Part shown: positions 35,596 to 43,645 of the stretch, piece after piece
How the letters are laid out: each line of letters starts with the position of its first letter
Position numbering within the stretch: the first letter of the stretch is position 1
Assembly: GCF_052076145.1 (NCBI RefSeq)
Contig: NZ_CP197246.1
Span: 3,410,001 to 3,474,000, forward strand
Reading direction: 5' to 3'
Length of the DNA stretch: 64,000 nt
DNA from: Kitasatospora sp052076145
GTDB lineage: Bacteria; Actinomycetota; Actinomycetes; Streptomycetales; Streptomycetaceae
The notes under the pieces: generated by a model
The model's input: only the letters and a program-made list of their open reading frames with translations
The model's database searches: none
Told to the model about the DNA's origin: nothing
Program-made: the position numbers and the translations under genes

Positions 35596-36111
35596 ATGAC
35601 CGCTCACCTTCCGACGCCGGCCGACACCACGCCGGCCCTGGCCCGCACCCTGCTGCTGGAGACCCGCGAGGAGCTCGCCAAGGCCGACCAGAAGGCCAGC
35701 CTGCTGCTGGCCGCCCTCGGCGTGGCCGTCGCCTCCGTCGCCGGGGCCGTCGCCTCCGCCGACACCCGGCCGACCGGCTACGGCATCCTCGGCCAACTCC
35801 TCTTCTGGGGCGGCTGCCTGGCCACCACCACCTCGCTGGCCCTGCTCGCCGACGCCGTCCGCCCGCGCCTCGAACCGCCCCGCAACGACGCGATCCGCTA
35901 CTTCGGAGACCTCGCCGACCGCAGGCTCTCCCCCGAACAGATCCGCACCCGGCTCGCCGCAACCGACCCGGTGGCCCGCGACATAACCCAACTCGCCCTG
36001 CTGGCACCCGTCGTGGCCACCAAGTACGCCCGGATCAGCAGCTCCATGACCGCCGCCGCACTCGCCCTCCCACTCATCCTCGCGGGCATCCTGACCGGCC
36101 ACTCGGCCTGA
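35596..36111 (+). CDS. PycTM-like (Pycsar-effector-type) membrane protein
   Basis: This is a 171-residue protein. Its N-terminal ETREELAKADQKASLLLAALG motif leads into helix 1 (about 35-55), helix 2 lies at 64-86, a cytoplasmic segment contains RNDAIRYFGDLA, and a third helix is at 150-168 after KYARISSSM. This resembles PycTM/DUF5706, the membrane-disrupting effector of Pycsar phage defence that is activated by cyclic nucleotides made by PycC. I find no cyclase within the window, so it may be an orphan or use a ligand linked to the neighbouring SLOG-like protein. Family assignment is by motif memory. Confidence 0.65.
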   Translation: MTAHLPTPADTTPALARTLLLETREELAKADQKASLLLAALGVAVASVAGAVASADTRPTGYGILGQLLFWGGCLATTTSLALLADAVRPRLEPPRNDAIRYFGDLADRRLSPEQIRTRLAATDPVARDITQLALLAPVVATKYARISSSMTAAALALPLILAGILTGHSA

Positions 36112-36155
36112 ACCGCCTGCACGGCCCTGAACTCACCGTCACATCCCTGAAACCG

Positions 36156-36171
36156 CGCGCACGTGTGCGCG
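36156..36171. promoter_or_regulatory. 16-bp palindrome upstream of the ATPase gene
   Basis: CGCGCAC-GT-GTGCGCG, two 7-bp arms around 2 bp, lies 64 bp before the ATPase start in the only sizeable gap (123 bp) of the five-gene cluster. It may be an operator or promoter element. It is GC-rich, so chance occurrence is not excluded. Confidence 0.35.
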
Positions 36172-36234
36172 ATTCTCCCTATCCTTCCTACACCACCCGC
36201 CCCGACGAATCCGCCTGAGCCCGCGAGGAGAGCA

Positions 36235-38304
36235 ATGGGCGAAAGCCTGTACGGCCAGGGCAAGTTGCTCGACGAGCTGGTGCCCTCCCTGCTCGGCCTC
36301 GAACGCACCCGGGAGCACCGCTCCTCCTCTCCGGCCCGGGGCCGCGAACCGATCCTCCAGGTCGTCGGCGGCCGGGGCAGCGGCAAGTCCGCCCTGCTGC
36401 ACGCACTGTCCGAGAGCTACCGCAACCGTGTCCCGCTCGCCGAGCGGGATCTCGGGGCACCCGGCTTCGGCGAGGCCGGCCTGGCCGAGCTGGCGGCCCA
36501 GGACACTCCGAACTCGTCGCCCGTCACCACCCTGCTCTACCTGCTGTCGGACCAACTGGGCCTGCGGCTGGGCAGCTTACGACGCGAGCTGAAGTTCCGG
36601 CGGCTGTCCGTCGGCCTCCTGGTGATCAGCACCTGGCAGCCGGCCGCCGGCACCGACAACCGCCCGCCCGGCCTACGGGACGCGGAACGCCAGCTCCGCG
36701 AGATCCTCTCCGTCGAGGACCCGGACCAGCGGCGACGCAAGGAGACCCTGCGGCAGTGGCTGGACGCGCTGATCGCACCGGTGAGCACCGCCATCGGCGT
36801 ACCGACCGGCCTCGACGGCATGTTCCGCACCGTCGCCACCACCGCCCGCGAGCTCCTGCTCGCCCCCCACCCCGACCGGGGCGTGCTCCAGTGGTGGCGG
36901 GAGCAGCTGCCGATGGCCCAGGGCGACGGCCTGCAGCGGCTGTTCTCCTTCGTCCGCGACTTCCGCCGGCTCGACGACAGCCGGGCGGGCGCCGAGGTGC
37001 TGCTGATCGCGGCACTGCTCGCCGACCTCGACGAGAACTACGGCCGCTGGCACCGGGCCAACCAGACCCCGCGCCCCCTGATCCTGCTCGACAACGTCGA
37101 CAGCCCGGCGGGGGATCGTTTCTTCGAACGGCTGCGGACCGCATACGACCGCCAGGAGCACGCCACCCGCCCGGTGATCGTCGCCACCTCGCTCGGCGAC
37201 CCCGGCCCGCTCACCCCGCTCACCGAAGCCGTGGAGAGCCTGAACGCCACCCCGTCACGGCTGCTCCGGCTCGGCCTGCCACCGATCCGGCGCGACGACA
37301 TCATGGCGATGCTCAGCCCGCTCGACTACCCGCAGCACCTGCCGCTGCTGATCGAGCGGCTCAGCGGCGGCAGACCCAGCACCGCCCGTCTACTGGTGCA
37401 GGACGCGAAGGAGCTGCCCGCCACCGGGGAGAGCCTGCCGATGGACGACTTCCTGGCCCTCTTCGACCAGGCTTCCAGCACCGGCACCACCGCCCGACTG
37501 CTGGCCCGGCTCCTCCCCTCCGCCGAGCTGCGCGAGCGGCTGACCCTGCTCTCGCCCGCGCTGGACGACACTGCCGCCCGCTACCTCTGGCGGGCCTTCC
37601 ACCCGGAGGAGAACGCCGGCGAACACATCGCGCAGGCCAGGGAGCACCTGGACAAGACCCGCTGGCACCTCCGGCCCTGGCCGCTGCTCGGCGGCACGGC
37701 GCCCTTCATCGCCGACCGCGGGCTGCGCGCCCTGCTGCTGCGGCAGCTGCGCCTGGAGTCCGGCGGCGAACGCTGGGCCCGGGTGCACCGGCGCCTGCGG
37801 GCCGGCTACGACCCGGCCAACCGCGGCTCCGCCTCCGGGCCGCAGGACGCGCGCTACCTGCACCACAGCCTCGCCCTCGGCGAGACCGAGCAGGTAGTCC
37901 GGATGCTGCACGAGCGCTTCGGAGCGGACGCGCCCGGTGACTGGCTCGCCACCGTGAACCTCATCTGCGCCGCGCCGCGCCCGCCGGGCGAACGCCCCCC
38001 GCAGAGCACCGACACCCTCACCCAACCGCTCGCGCTCTCCGACTGTGCGGCCTGCACCGACCCGGCCGCCGTCCCCGTGCACCGGGCGGTGAACCGCCTG
38101 GTGCACGCCCTGTGGTGGCAGTCCGCCCCGCTCTCCGTCCCCCGGGAGGACCAGATCGAGCGGGTTGCCACGGCCCTGAACACCCTCTACGACCACGTCG
38201 ACGAGAACGACGCACTGCTCCGCGCCCACCGCGAGTGGCCCAAGCGGCTGCGGGACGGCGTCCAGGCTCCTGATCTGCCGATCACCGGAGGGTTCAACGC
38301 ATGA
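36235..38304 (+). CDS. STAND-like P-loop ATPase, coupled to a periplasmic-binding-like protein
   Basis: The 689-residue soluble protein has Walker A GGRGSGKS (45-52) and Walker B LILLDNVDS (about 281-289), followed by VIVATSLGD (sensor 1-like) and RLLRLGLPPIRRDDI, then a long helical C-terminal half. The layout (short N-terminal lead, NTPase, long helical arm) resembles STAND/AAA signal-transducing ATPases; I could not name a subfamily. GAGGAG 6 nt before the ATG supports the start. Leu115 uses the rare TTA codon. Its TGA overlaps the next gene's ATG (ATGA), so the two are coupled: a cytosolic ATPase made with a membrane-anchored external sensor. Confidence 0.75.
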   Translation: MGESLYGQGKLLDELVPSLLGLERTREHRSSSPARGREPILQVVGGRGSGKSALLHALSESYRNRVPLAERDLGAPGFGEAGLAELAAQDTPNSSPVTTLLYLLSDQLGLRLGSLRRELKFRRLSVGLLVISTWQPAAGTDNRPPGLRDAERQLREILSVEDPDQRRRKETLRQWLDALIAPVSTAIGVPTGLDGMFRTVATTARELLLAPHPDRGVLQWWREQLPMAQGDGLQRLFSFVRDFRRLDDSRAGAEVLLIAALLADLDENYGRWHRANQTPRPLILLDNVDSPAGDRFFERLRTAYDRQEHATRPVIVATSLGDPGPLTPLTEAVESLNATPSRLLRLGLPPIRRDDIMAMLSPLDYPQHLPLLIERLSGGRPSTARLLVQDAKELPATGESLPMDDFLALFDQASSTGTTARLLARLLPSAELRERLTLLSPALDDTAARYLWRAFHPEENAGEHIAQAREHLDKTRWHLRPWPLLGGTAPFIADRGLRALLLRQLRLESGGERWARVHRRLRAGYDPANRGSASGPQDARYLHHSLALGETEQVVRMLHERFGADAPGDWLATVNLICAAPRPPGERPPQSTDTLTQPLALSDCAACTDPAAVPVHRAVNRLVHALWWQSAPLSVPREDQIERVATALNTLYDHVDENDALLRAHREWPKRLRDGVQAPDLPITGGFNA
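36577..36579 (+). other. TTA leucine codon (bldA-dependent)
   Basis: The in-frame TTA at codon 115 of the ATPase gene requires the bldA leucyl-tRNA in Streptomyces, which is abundant mainly late in growth. I found no other in-frame TTA in the window's genes, though I read by eye. Confidence 0.85.
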
Positions 38305-39827
38305 GTCGCACAGGGAACTTGATCCGAGGCTCCGGCCCGATGACCAGGCTCATCGCGCTGGCCGTCGCCGTGCTCCTGGTCGCCGTCGCCGGCTGGTTCG
38401 TGTGCGAGCTGCTGCGCAGCGACACCGTCTGCGCCACCGGCGTGCAGCAGCAGGGCCCCGCAAAGGAGTGCACCGGCGTGAGCGACGGCGGGTACAGCTT
38501 CGCCCCGGCGCTCGACCAGGTCAGCGAGCGGGTCAAGGCGGAGAACGACCGCATCACCGGGCAGTTGCACGTCACCGTGGCGCTGATGATCCCGCTCACC
38601 TCCCCCAACCCGGTCGAGCAGGCCCGCATCCTGCGCGAGGTCCAGGGCGCCTACCTGGCCCAGTACCGCGCCAACCACTCGACCACCGCACTGGCCCCGG
38701 CAATCCGCCTCGTCCTCGCCAACCCCGGCTCGGACAGCTCCCGGTGGCGTCCGGTCGCCGACCAACTCGCCACCATGGCTGCGTCGAAGACCGACAACCT
38801 GCGGGTGGTCGCCGGGTTCGACAGCAGTGTCCGCAGCACCCAGGACACCATCACGTACCTCACCACGAGCCTGCACATCCCCGTGGTCGGCGGCGCGATC
38901 ACCGCCTCCGACATCGCCAACAACAAGGCCAACGCCTACCCCGGCCTGGCCCGGGTCGCCCCCACCACCAGCGGGGAGGCTGCGGCGCTGGCCTCGTACG
39001 AGAAGTCGGTGACGCCCGACCAGACCCTGGTGGTCGAGGACGTCCGCGACGACGACAACTACCTCAACAACCTCAAGGAAGCCTTCAAGTCCCTCAGCGG
39101 GACGGCCCCCGAGCTCTTCCACTCCCCGGCGGACGTCCACTCGGCGGGCTATGTCGCCAACGAGTTCCAGCAGTTGGTGCACAACATCTGTGAATCCCCC
39201 ACCGCGAAGCTGATCTACTTCGCCGGGCGCTACACCCAACTGCGGCTGTTCATCAACGCCCTCGGTGCCCGGGGCTGCAAGGACAAGGCGTACACCGTGG
39301 TCACCGGCTCCGCCGCCAACACGCTCGCCTCGGACCCGGAGGTCGACTGGAAGGCGCTCGAGGGCGGCATCACCCTCCGGTACTCCTCCCTCGGCCACCC
39401 GGACATGTGGGCCAAGGCCACCACCGGCGGCGCGCAGGAGGACTTCCGGGGTCTGGCCGACCTGACCGACCAGGCCTCGAAGGGCCCGGTCGGCCCGATC
39501 GGGGCGGTCGACCTGAGCGACTCGCGGACGATGGTGGTCCACGACGCCTTCTGGACGGCGATCACCGCGATCCGCAACAACACGTCGAAGGAGACCCCGG
39601 TACCGCCCCTGGCCCAGGTCGCCGATGCCTGGCAGCGCCTGCACGGCTCCGGGAGGATCGCCGGCGCGACCGGCTGGATCTGCCTGGACAACTACGGCAA
39701 CCCGTACGACAAGGCGCTGGCCGTCGTCGAGCTCGACCCGAAGCACCGGAGCATCCGGTTCGACGGCCTCGCCTGGCCCGAGAAGGCCCCGCCCAACAAG
39801 GACTGCACCATCCCGGAGGAGAAGTGA
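38301..39827 (+). CDS. Membrane-anchored periplasmic-binding-protein-like receptor
   Basis: The 508-residue protein has a short basic N terminus, one membrane helix (about 17-35), a Cys pair near residues 45-55, then a type-I periplasmic-binding-like fold. Strands include VTVALMIPLTS, AIRLVLANPGS, LRVVAGFDSS, IPVVGGAITASD, TLVVEDVRDDDN and AKLIYFAGRY, as in Leu/Ile/Val-binding proteins. No permease or transporter ATPase is nearby, so it is more likely a sensor than an uptake component. The ATG overlaps the ATPase stop. Two further cysteines near residues 334 and 467 may form disulfides outside the membrane. Confidence 0.7.
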   Translation: MSRTGNLIRGSGPMTRLIALAVAVLLVAVAGWFVCELLRSDTVCATGVQQQGPAKECTGVSDGGYSFAPALDQVSERVKAENDRITGQLHVTVALMIPLTSPNPVEQARILREVQGAYLAQYRANHSTTALAPAIRLVLANPGSDSSRWRPVADQLATMAASKTDNLRVVAGFDSSVRSTQDTITYLTTSLHIPVVGGAITASDIANNKANAYPGLARVAPTTSGEAAALASYEKSVTPDQTLVVEDVRDDDNYLNNLKEAFKSLSGTAPELFHSPADVHSAGYVANEFQQLVHNICESPTAKLIYFAGRYTQLRLFINALGARGCKDKAYTVVTGSAANTLASDPEVDWKALEGGITLRYSSLGHPDMWAKATTGGAQEDFRGLADLTDQASKGPVGPIGAVDLSDSRTMVVHDAFWTAITAIRNNTSKETPVPPLAQVADAWQRLHGSGRIAGATGWICLDNYGNPYDKALAVVELDPKHRSIRFDGLAWPEKAPPNKDCTIPEEK

Positions 39828-39843
39828 CCCGGCGCCGACCCTG

Positions 39844-41520
39844 TTACAGCGACGCCAGGTTGTCCGCCAGGTCGGCGAGCCCGAGGGAGCCCTGCGCGAG
39901 CGCCTTCGTGTGCCACGCCTTCAGGTCGAAGGCGGCGCCCCGGCGGCGCTTCGCGGCCTCCCGGCCCTCCAGCCAGACCCGCTCACCGAGCTTGTACCCG
40001 ATGGCCTGGGCCGGCCAGCCCAGGTAGCGGTCGATCTGCTCGTGCTGCTCCTCGGCCGGGCTGCCGTTGTAGGCGGCCATGAACTCGACGGCCAGCGCCG
40101 GGGTCCACCGCTCGCCCGGGTGAAAGCCCGAGTCGGCGGGGATGGCCAGGCCGAGGTGCATGCCGATGTCGATGATGACCCGGATGATCCGGAGCATCTG
40201 CTCATCCAGGAAGCCGAGTCGGCGGGCCGGATCGGCGAAGAACCCCAGCTCGTCCATGAACCGCTCGGCGTAGAGCGCCCACCCCTCGACGTTGGCGCTG
40301 ACCATCCCGAGCGTGGCCTGGTAGCGGCTCAGCCGGTCGGCGACGCTCACCCAGCCGGCGAGCTGGAGGTGGTGGCCGGGCACGCCCTCGTGGTACCAGG
40401 TGCTGACGAGCTGCCAGGTCGGGAAGGACTCCCGGCCCAGAGCGGGCAGATAGGTGCGCCCAGGGCGGGAGAAGTCCAAGCTCGGGCCCGAGTAGTACGG
40501 CCCCCCGGAGCTGCCGGCCGGCGCGATCGCCGCCTCGACCTTGCGCAGCGGGCCGGAGATGTCGAAGTGGCGGCCGTCGAGGGCCTCGATCGCCTCCTCC
40601 ATGAGCTGCTGCAACCAGTCCCGGATGCCCTCCGCGCCCTTGACCGCGTGGCCGTGCAGTTCGAGGTGGTGCATCGCCTGCATCGGCGTGGCCCCCGGCA
40701 GCACCCGCCCCGCCTCGACCCGCATCTCGCCCAGCGTCCGGTGGAACTCGCTCCAGCCCCAGGCGTACGCCTCGTCCAGGTCGAGGTCGGCGCCCGTGAG
40801 GTGGCCGGCCGCCAGCTGGTAGCGCTCCCGACCGACCCCGTCCGGGGTCCCCTCGGCGGCGGGCCCGTACACCTCGCGCAGCCAACCCCGGAGCCCGGCG
40901 GCGGCGTCGGCGGCCTGCCGGGCAGCCGCGTCCAGCTCGGGCCGCAGCTTCTCCGGCCCCTCTGCGACGAAGCCCGCGAACCAGCTCGCGCCGCCGGCCT
41001 CCTGCCCCGACCAGACCCCGAGCTGACCGGCCACCACACCGACCTGCCGCGGCGCGGCGAGCAGACCGCGGGCGATCCCCTCCTGCAACGTCGTCCGGTA
41101 ACCGTCCAGTGCAGCCGGGATGTTGCGCAGCCGCCCGGCGACAGCTGCCCAGTCCTCGTCCGTCGCGGTCGGCATCAAGGCGAAGATGTCCCGCACCTGG
41201 TGCACGTGCCCGCTGATGCTGCGCAGCTGACGGTAGTTCTCCCCACTCTCGTGCACGACGAGTTCGGCGGTGAGGCGCTCGCGCAGCAGCCCGGCGCAGG
41301 CCCGGTCCACGGGGTCGCTCGTGGCAGGGGCGGCGGCGAGCGTGGCGAGCGTCCGGCGGGCGAGCTCGGCCTGCGCCTCGAAGCCCTCGGGGGAGAGATC
41401 CGACTGCGCGTCGTCACCCGGGTTCAGGCCGAGCCAGGCGGCGTACAGCGGGCTAAGTACGGCGACCTGGTCGAGGTGGCCGTCGGCTATGCCGCGCGGA
41501 GTGGTCGATTCGTGATCCAT
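39844..41520 (-). CDS. DUF885-family putative metallohydrolase
   Basis: The 558-residue protein has no signal peptide and a mostly helical fold. The family signature STWYHEGVPGHHLQ (about residues 370-383) is a zinc-binding-type His/Glu cluster resembling gluzincin peptidases, and EGWALYAERFMDELG, the second DUF885 block with a conserved Glu, follows 40 residues later. Members act as carboxypeptidases or aminopeptidases where tested, but the substrate here is unknown. The gene stands alone, convergent with the receptor gene and separated from it by 16 nt. Confidence 0.82.
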   Translation of the reverse strand: MDHESTTPRGIADGHLDQVAVLSPLYAAWLGLNPGDDAQSDLSPEGFEAQAELARRTLATLAAAPATSDPVDRACAGLLRERLTAELVVHESGENYRQLRSISGHVHQVRDIFALMPTATDEDWAAVAGRLRNIPAALDGYRTTLQEGIARGLLAAPRQVGVVAGQLGVWSGQEAGGASWFAGFVAEGPEKLRPELDAAARQAADAAAGLRGWLREVYGPAAEGTPDGVGRERYQLAAGHLTGADLDLDEAYAWGWSEFHRTLGEMRVEAGRVLPGATPMQAMHHLELHGHAVKGAEGIRDWLQQLMEEAIEALDGRHFDISGPLRKVEAAIAPAGSSGGPYYSGPSLDFSRPGRTYLPALGRESFPTWQLVSTWYHEGVPGHHLQLAGWVSVADRLSRYQATLGMVSANVEGWALYAERFMDELGFFADPARRLGFLDEQMLRIIRVIIDIGMHLGLAIPADSGFHPGERWTPALAVEFMAAYNGSPAEEQHEQIDRYLGWPAQAIGYKLGERVWLEGREAAKRRRGAAFDLKAWHTKALAQGSLGLADLADNLASL

Positions 41521-41675
41521 ACCGTCATCCTGACGGACCTTCGGCTACCGCGCGGACGTTCTCACGGACCCGCCCGGAGCTGTACGAGCCGACGCGTCCG
41601 CAGTCACCAGAAGTCCCGCGTACGAGTGAAATTACGCAGCCGTATCCACCACCCGGGTGACTCGTTGGACGGGGC

Positions 41676-42590
41676 ATGACGATACGAAGCAGCGCCCTTG
41701 CCCAGTTCGATTTCCAAGGTCACCAGGTCCGTGTGATCACCATCGACGGGGAGCCCTGGTGGGTGGCCGCAGATGTCGCCGCGGTGCTCCAGATCGCGCG
41801 TGTGCACAGTGCGGTGCGCGGGCTCGACGACGACGAAAAGGGTGCGCATACTATGCGCACCCTTGGCGGTGACCAGCAGCTTTCCATCATCAGCGAGTCC
41901 GGTCTCTACTCGTTGGTGCTTCGCTCGCGGAAGCCCGACGCCAAGAGGTTCCGCCGCTGGGTCACCCACGAGGTGCTCCCCACCATCCGGAAGACCGGCC
42001 GGTACGCAGTCGAAGATCACACCGCTTCGGCTCTGCCCTCCGAGACCGCCACAGTCTTCAGATCCGTAGCCCGCGCCGGCCTGGAGGCACTTCTCGCCCT
42101 GGCCCGCGCCGACTCTCGCGACGCGGCCACCGTCATCGCCGAGGCGCTGCACCAGGCGGGTGGCGGCCAGGCAGCAACCATCGCGTCGAGTCTTCTGCTC
42201 GGCCCCGATCCCGAGCCACCCGCGCCCCCCGAAGTCCCCTCGCAACGGGCAGCCCCGGAACCGCTCTGGCACCCGCGCATCCCCGAGAACGCCATCCCCT
42301 TCTGCGCTCTGGCGGAAATCCTCAGCTGCGAGTTCGACCGGCCCGGGATCAGCCGCGACCAGCTCTTCGCGATCGCCCGCGACGCCCGGCTGCTGCGACA
42401 GCTGACCGCACCGTACAGCGGCAACACGCTCACCGACCCGCGACTGTCGGGTCTCTTCATGGTCCGCCGCATCGGCGGCGCCGCACAGGGTTGGCCCTGC
42501 ACTCACCACTACCAGCCACTCGTCCTGCCCCAAGGCGTCATGATCATGCGCCAGTTGGTCGCGCAGGACATCGAACGCGGCGCGCTGTAG
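41676..42590 (+). CDS. BRO-N domain antirepressor-like protein
   Basis: The 304-residue protein has a BRO-N (phage antirepressor) DNA-binding domain at about 8-115, with EPWWVAADVAAVL, ISESGLYSLVLRSRKPDAKRFRRWVTHEVLPTIRKTG as the diagnostic block (only part quoted as family context). A variable Ala/Pro-rich middle follows, then a C-terminal region (about 205-300) that may resemble KilA-C or an ANT-like domain. Such proteins regulate phage lysogeny; here no phage genes surround it, so it looks like a solitary domesticated or remnant gene. It contains a 27-bp palindrome in its coding sequence. GGACGGGG precedes the ATG. Confidence 0.85.
   Translation: MTIRSSALAQFDFQGHQVRVITIDGEPWWVAADVAAVLQIARVHSAVRGLDDDEKGAHTMRTLGGDQQLSIISESGLYSLVLRSRKPDAKRFRRWVTHEVLPTIRKTGRYAVEDHTASALPSETATVFRSVARAGLEALLALARADSRDAATVIAEALHQAGGGQAATIASSLLLGPDPEPPAPPEVPSQRAAPEPLWHPRIPENAIPFCALAEILSCEFDRPGISRDQLFAIARDARLLRQLTAPYSGNTLTDPRLSGLFMVRRIGGAAQGWPCTHHYQPLVLPQGVMIMRQLVAQDIERGAL
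41838..41864. repeat. 27-bp palindrome inside the BRO gene
   Basis: Two perfect 13-bp arms (AAGGGTGCGCATA and TATGCGCACCCTT) flank a single C, spanning codons 55-63 (K-G-A-H-T-M-R-T-L). With a 1-nt loop it is a poor RNA hairpin but a good DNA dyad, so it may be a binding site rather than a terminator. Confidence 0.85.
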
Positions 42591-42652
42591 CCGACAACCT
42601 CGCGCGTGCTACCGAGGCGCGGTATCCGGCAGCGGCCGTGCCGGTGGAGCCG

Positions 42653-43528
42653 TCACGTGCTCGTCGTACAACCGTGGACGGCTGCCAGCACATGCGGCCA
42701 GGCGGCCGCGCCGAGCTCCGCGTCGGCCTCCGGGGTGCCGCCGTGGTCGAAGGTGGTGGACGGGGACGGTGCCAGCTCGCCCGGGAAGACGATCCGGTGG
42801 CCCGCGTCGGCCTGGGTGATCACAGCTGTGCTGCGGCCGACCGCCGTGCGGCGGTCCGCGAGTTCGCGGGCGAAGCGCAGGGACGGCCACATCCGGTCCG
42901 CGCCGCCCGCGATCAGGACCAGGTCGGCAGCTGCCCGCTCCACGGGGATGGTCGCGGCGGCGAGCCGGTCGGCGTACGTCGCAAGGCTGCGCTCGTACCA
43001 GCCGAGCACGGCGACCGGAGCACCTTCCGGCTCAGCCTGGGTCCAGGAGTCGTCGTAGGGGACGAAGGGCAGCGGCTGCCCCTGCCAGGTCCAGCTGGAG
43101 CGGTACGGCTGCTGCCGACCGTCGTGCCCGGGGCCGACGTTGGCCCAGACGACCGATGTCGGGGCGACTGCGATCACGGCGTCGGCGCAGGCCGGGAGAG
43201 CGGACACCAACAGCGCGGCTTCGGCACCCTTGGAGACGCCGAGAATGCTGACCCGCTCGACGCCGCGCTCGCGCAGCAGCCCGGTCGCGGCGACGAAGGT
43301 CTCCAGCGGGACCTCGCAGATGCCCGGTGGCTGCCCTGACCCGCCGAACCACCGGACGGACACTGCGGTCACCCCGGCACGGGCGAGGAGCCGGCACCGC
43401 TCCCGCTCGATCCGGCCGCTGGATCCGGACAGTACGAGGACGCCTGCACCGGTGCTGTCCGTGGCCGGTTCGGCGAGGAAGCCCTCCCAGGGGCCGCTGA
43501 GCTCGCACTCGGTGATCTCGGTGGCCAT
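42653..43528 (-). CDS. Alpha/beta hydrolase, BAAT/dienelactone-hydrolase-like
   Basis: The 291-residue protein has the nucleophile elbow GVSKGAE (G-x-S-x-G) near residue 98, an acidic residue in IAGGADRMWPS (about residue 210) and His in AGHRIVF (about 246), giving a full Ser-Asp-His triad. The region with MWPS and GHRIVFPG is typical of the C-terminal domain of bile-acid-CoA:amino-acid N-acyltransferase/acyl-CoA thioesterase proteins. Likely a thioesterase or small ester hydrolase; the substrate is unknown. It converges on the BRO gene. Confidence 0.82.
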   Translation of the reverse strand: MATEITECELSGPWEGFLAEPATDSTGAGVLVLSGSSGRIERERCRLLARAGVTAVSVRWFGGSGQPPGICEVPLETFVAATGLLRERGVERVSILGVSKGAEAALLVSALPACADAVIAVAPTSVVWANVGPGHDGRQQPYRSSWTWQGQPLPFVPYDDSWTQAEPEGAPVAVLGWYERSLATYADRLAAATIPVERAAADLVLIAGGADRMWPSLRFARELADRRTAVGRSTAVITQADAGHRIVFPGELAPSPSTTFDHGGTPEADAELGAAAWPHVLAAVHGCTTST

Positions 43529-43645
43529 GGCGTCAACCCCTCTGCGGGGGACCGTTCGAACGTCGACGGCACGAAGTCGCGCGTGCCGGTGCGCTGCCCC
43601 GGGAATCCCCCTCCGTCTCCCGGAGCAGCGCGGTCACAGGGGCCG

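Noticed and set aside
34154..39827. A complete Pycsar or CBASS operon
   Set aside because: I looked for an adenylate/guanylate-cyclase-like or CD-NTase gene in the window and saw none, so only a PycTM-like effector can be supported.
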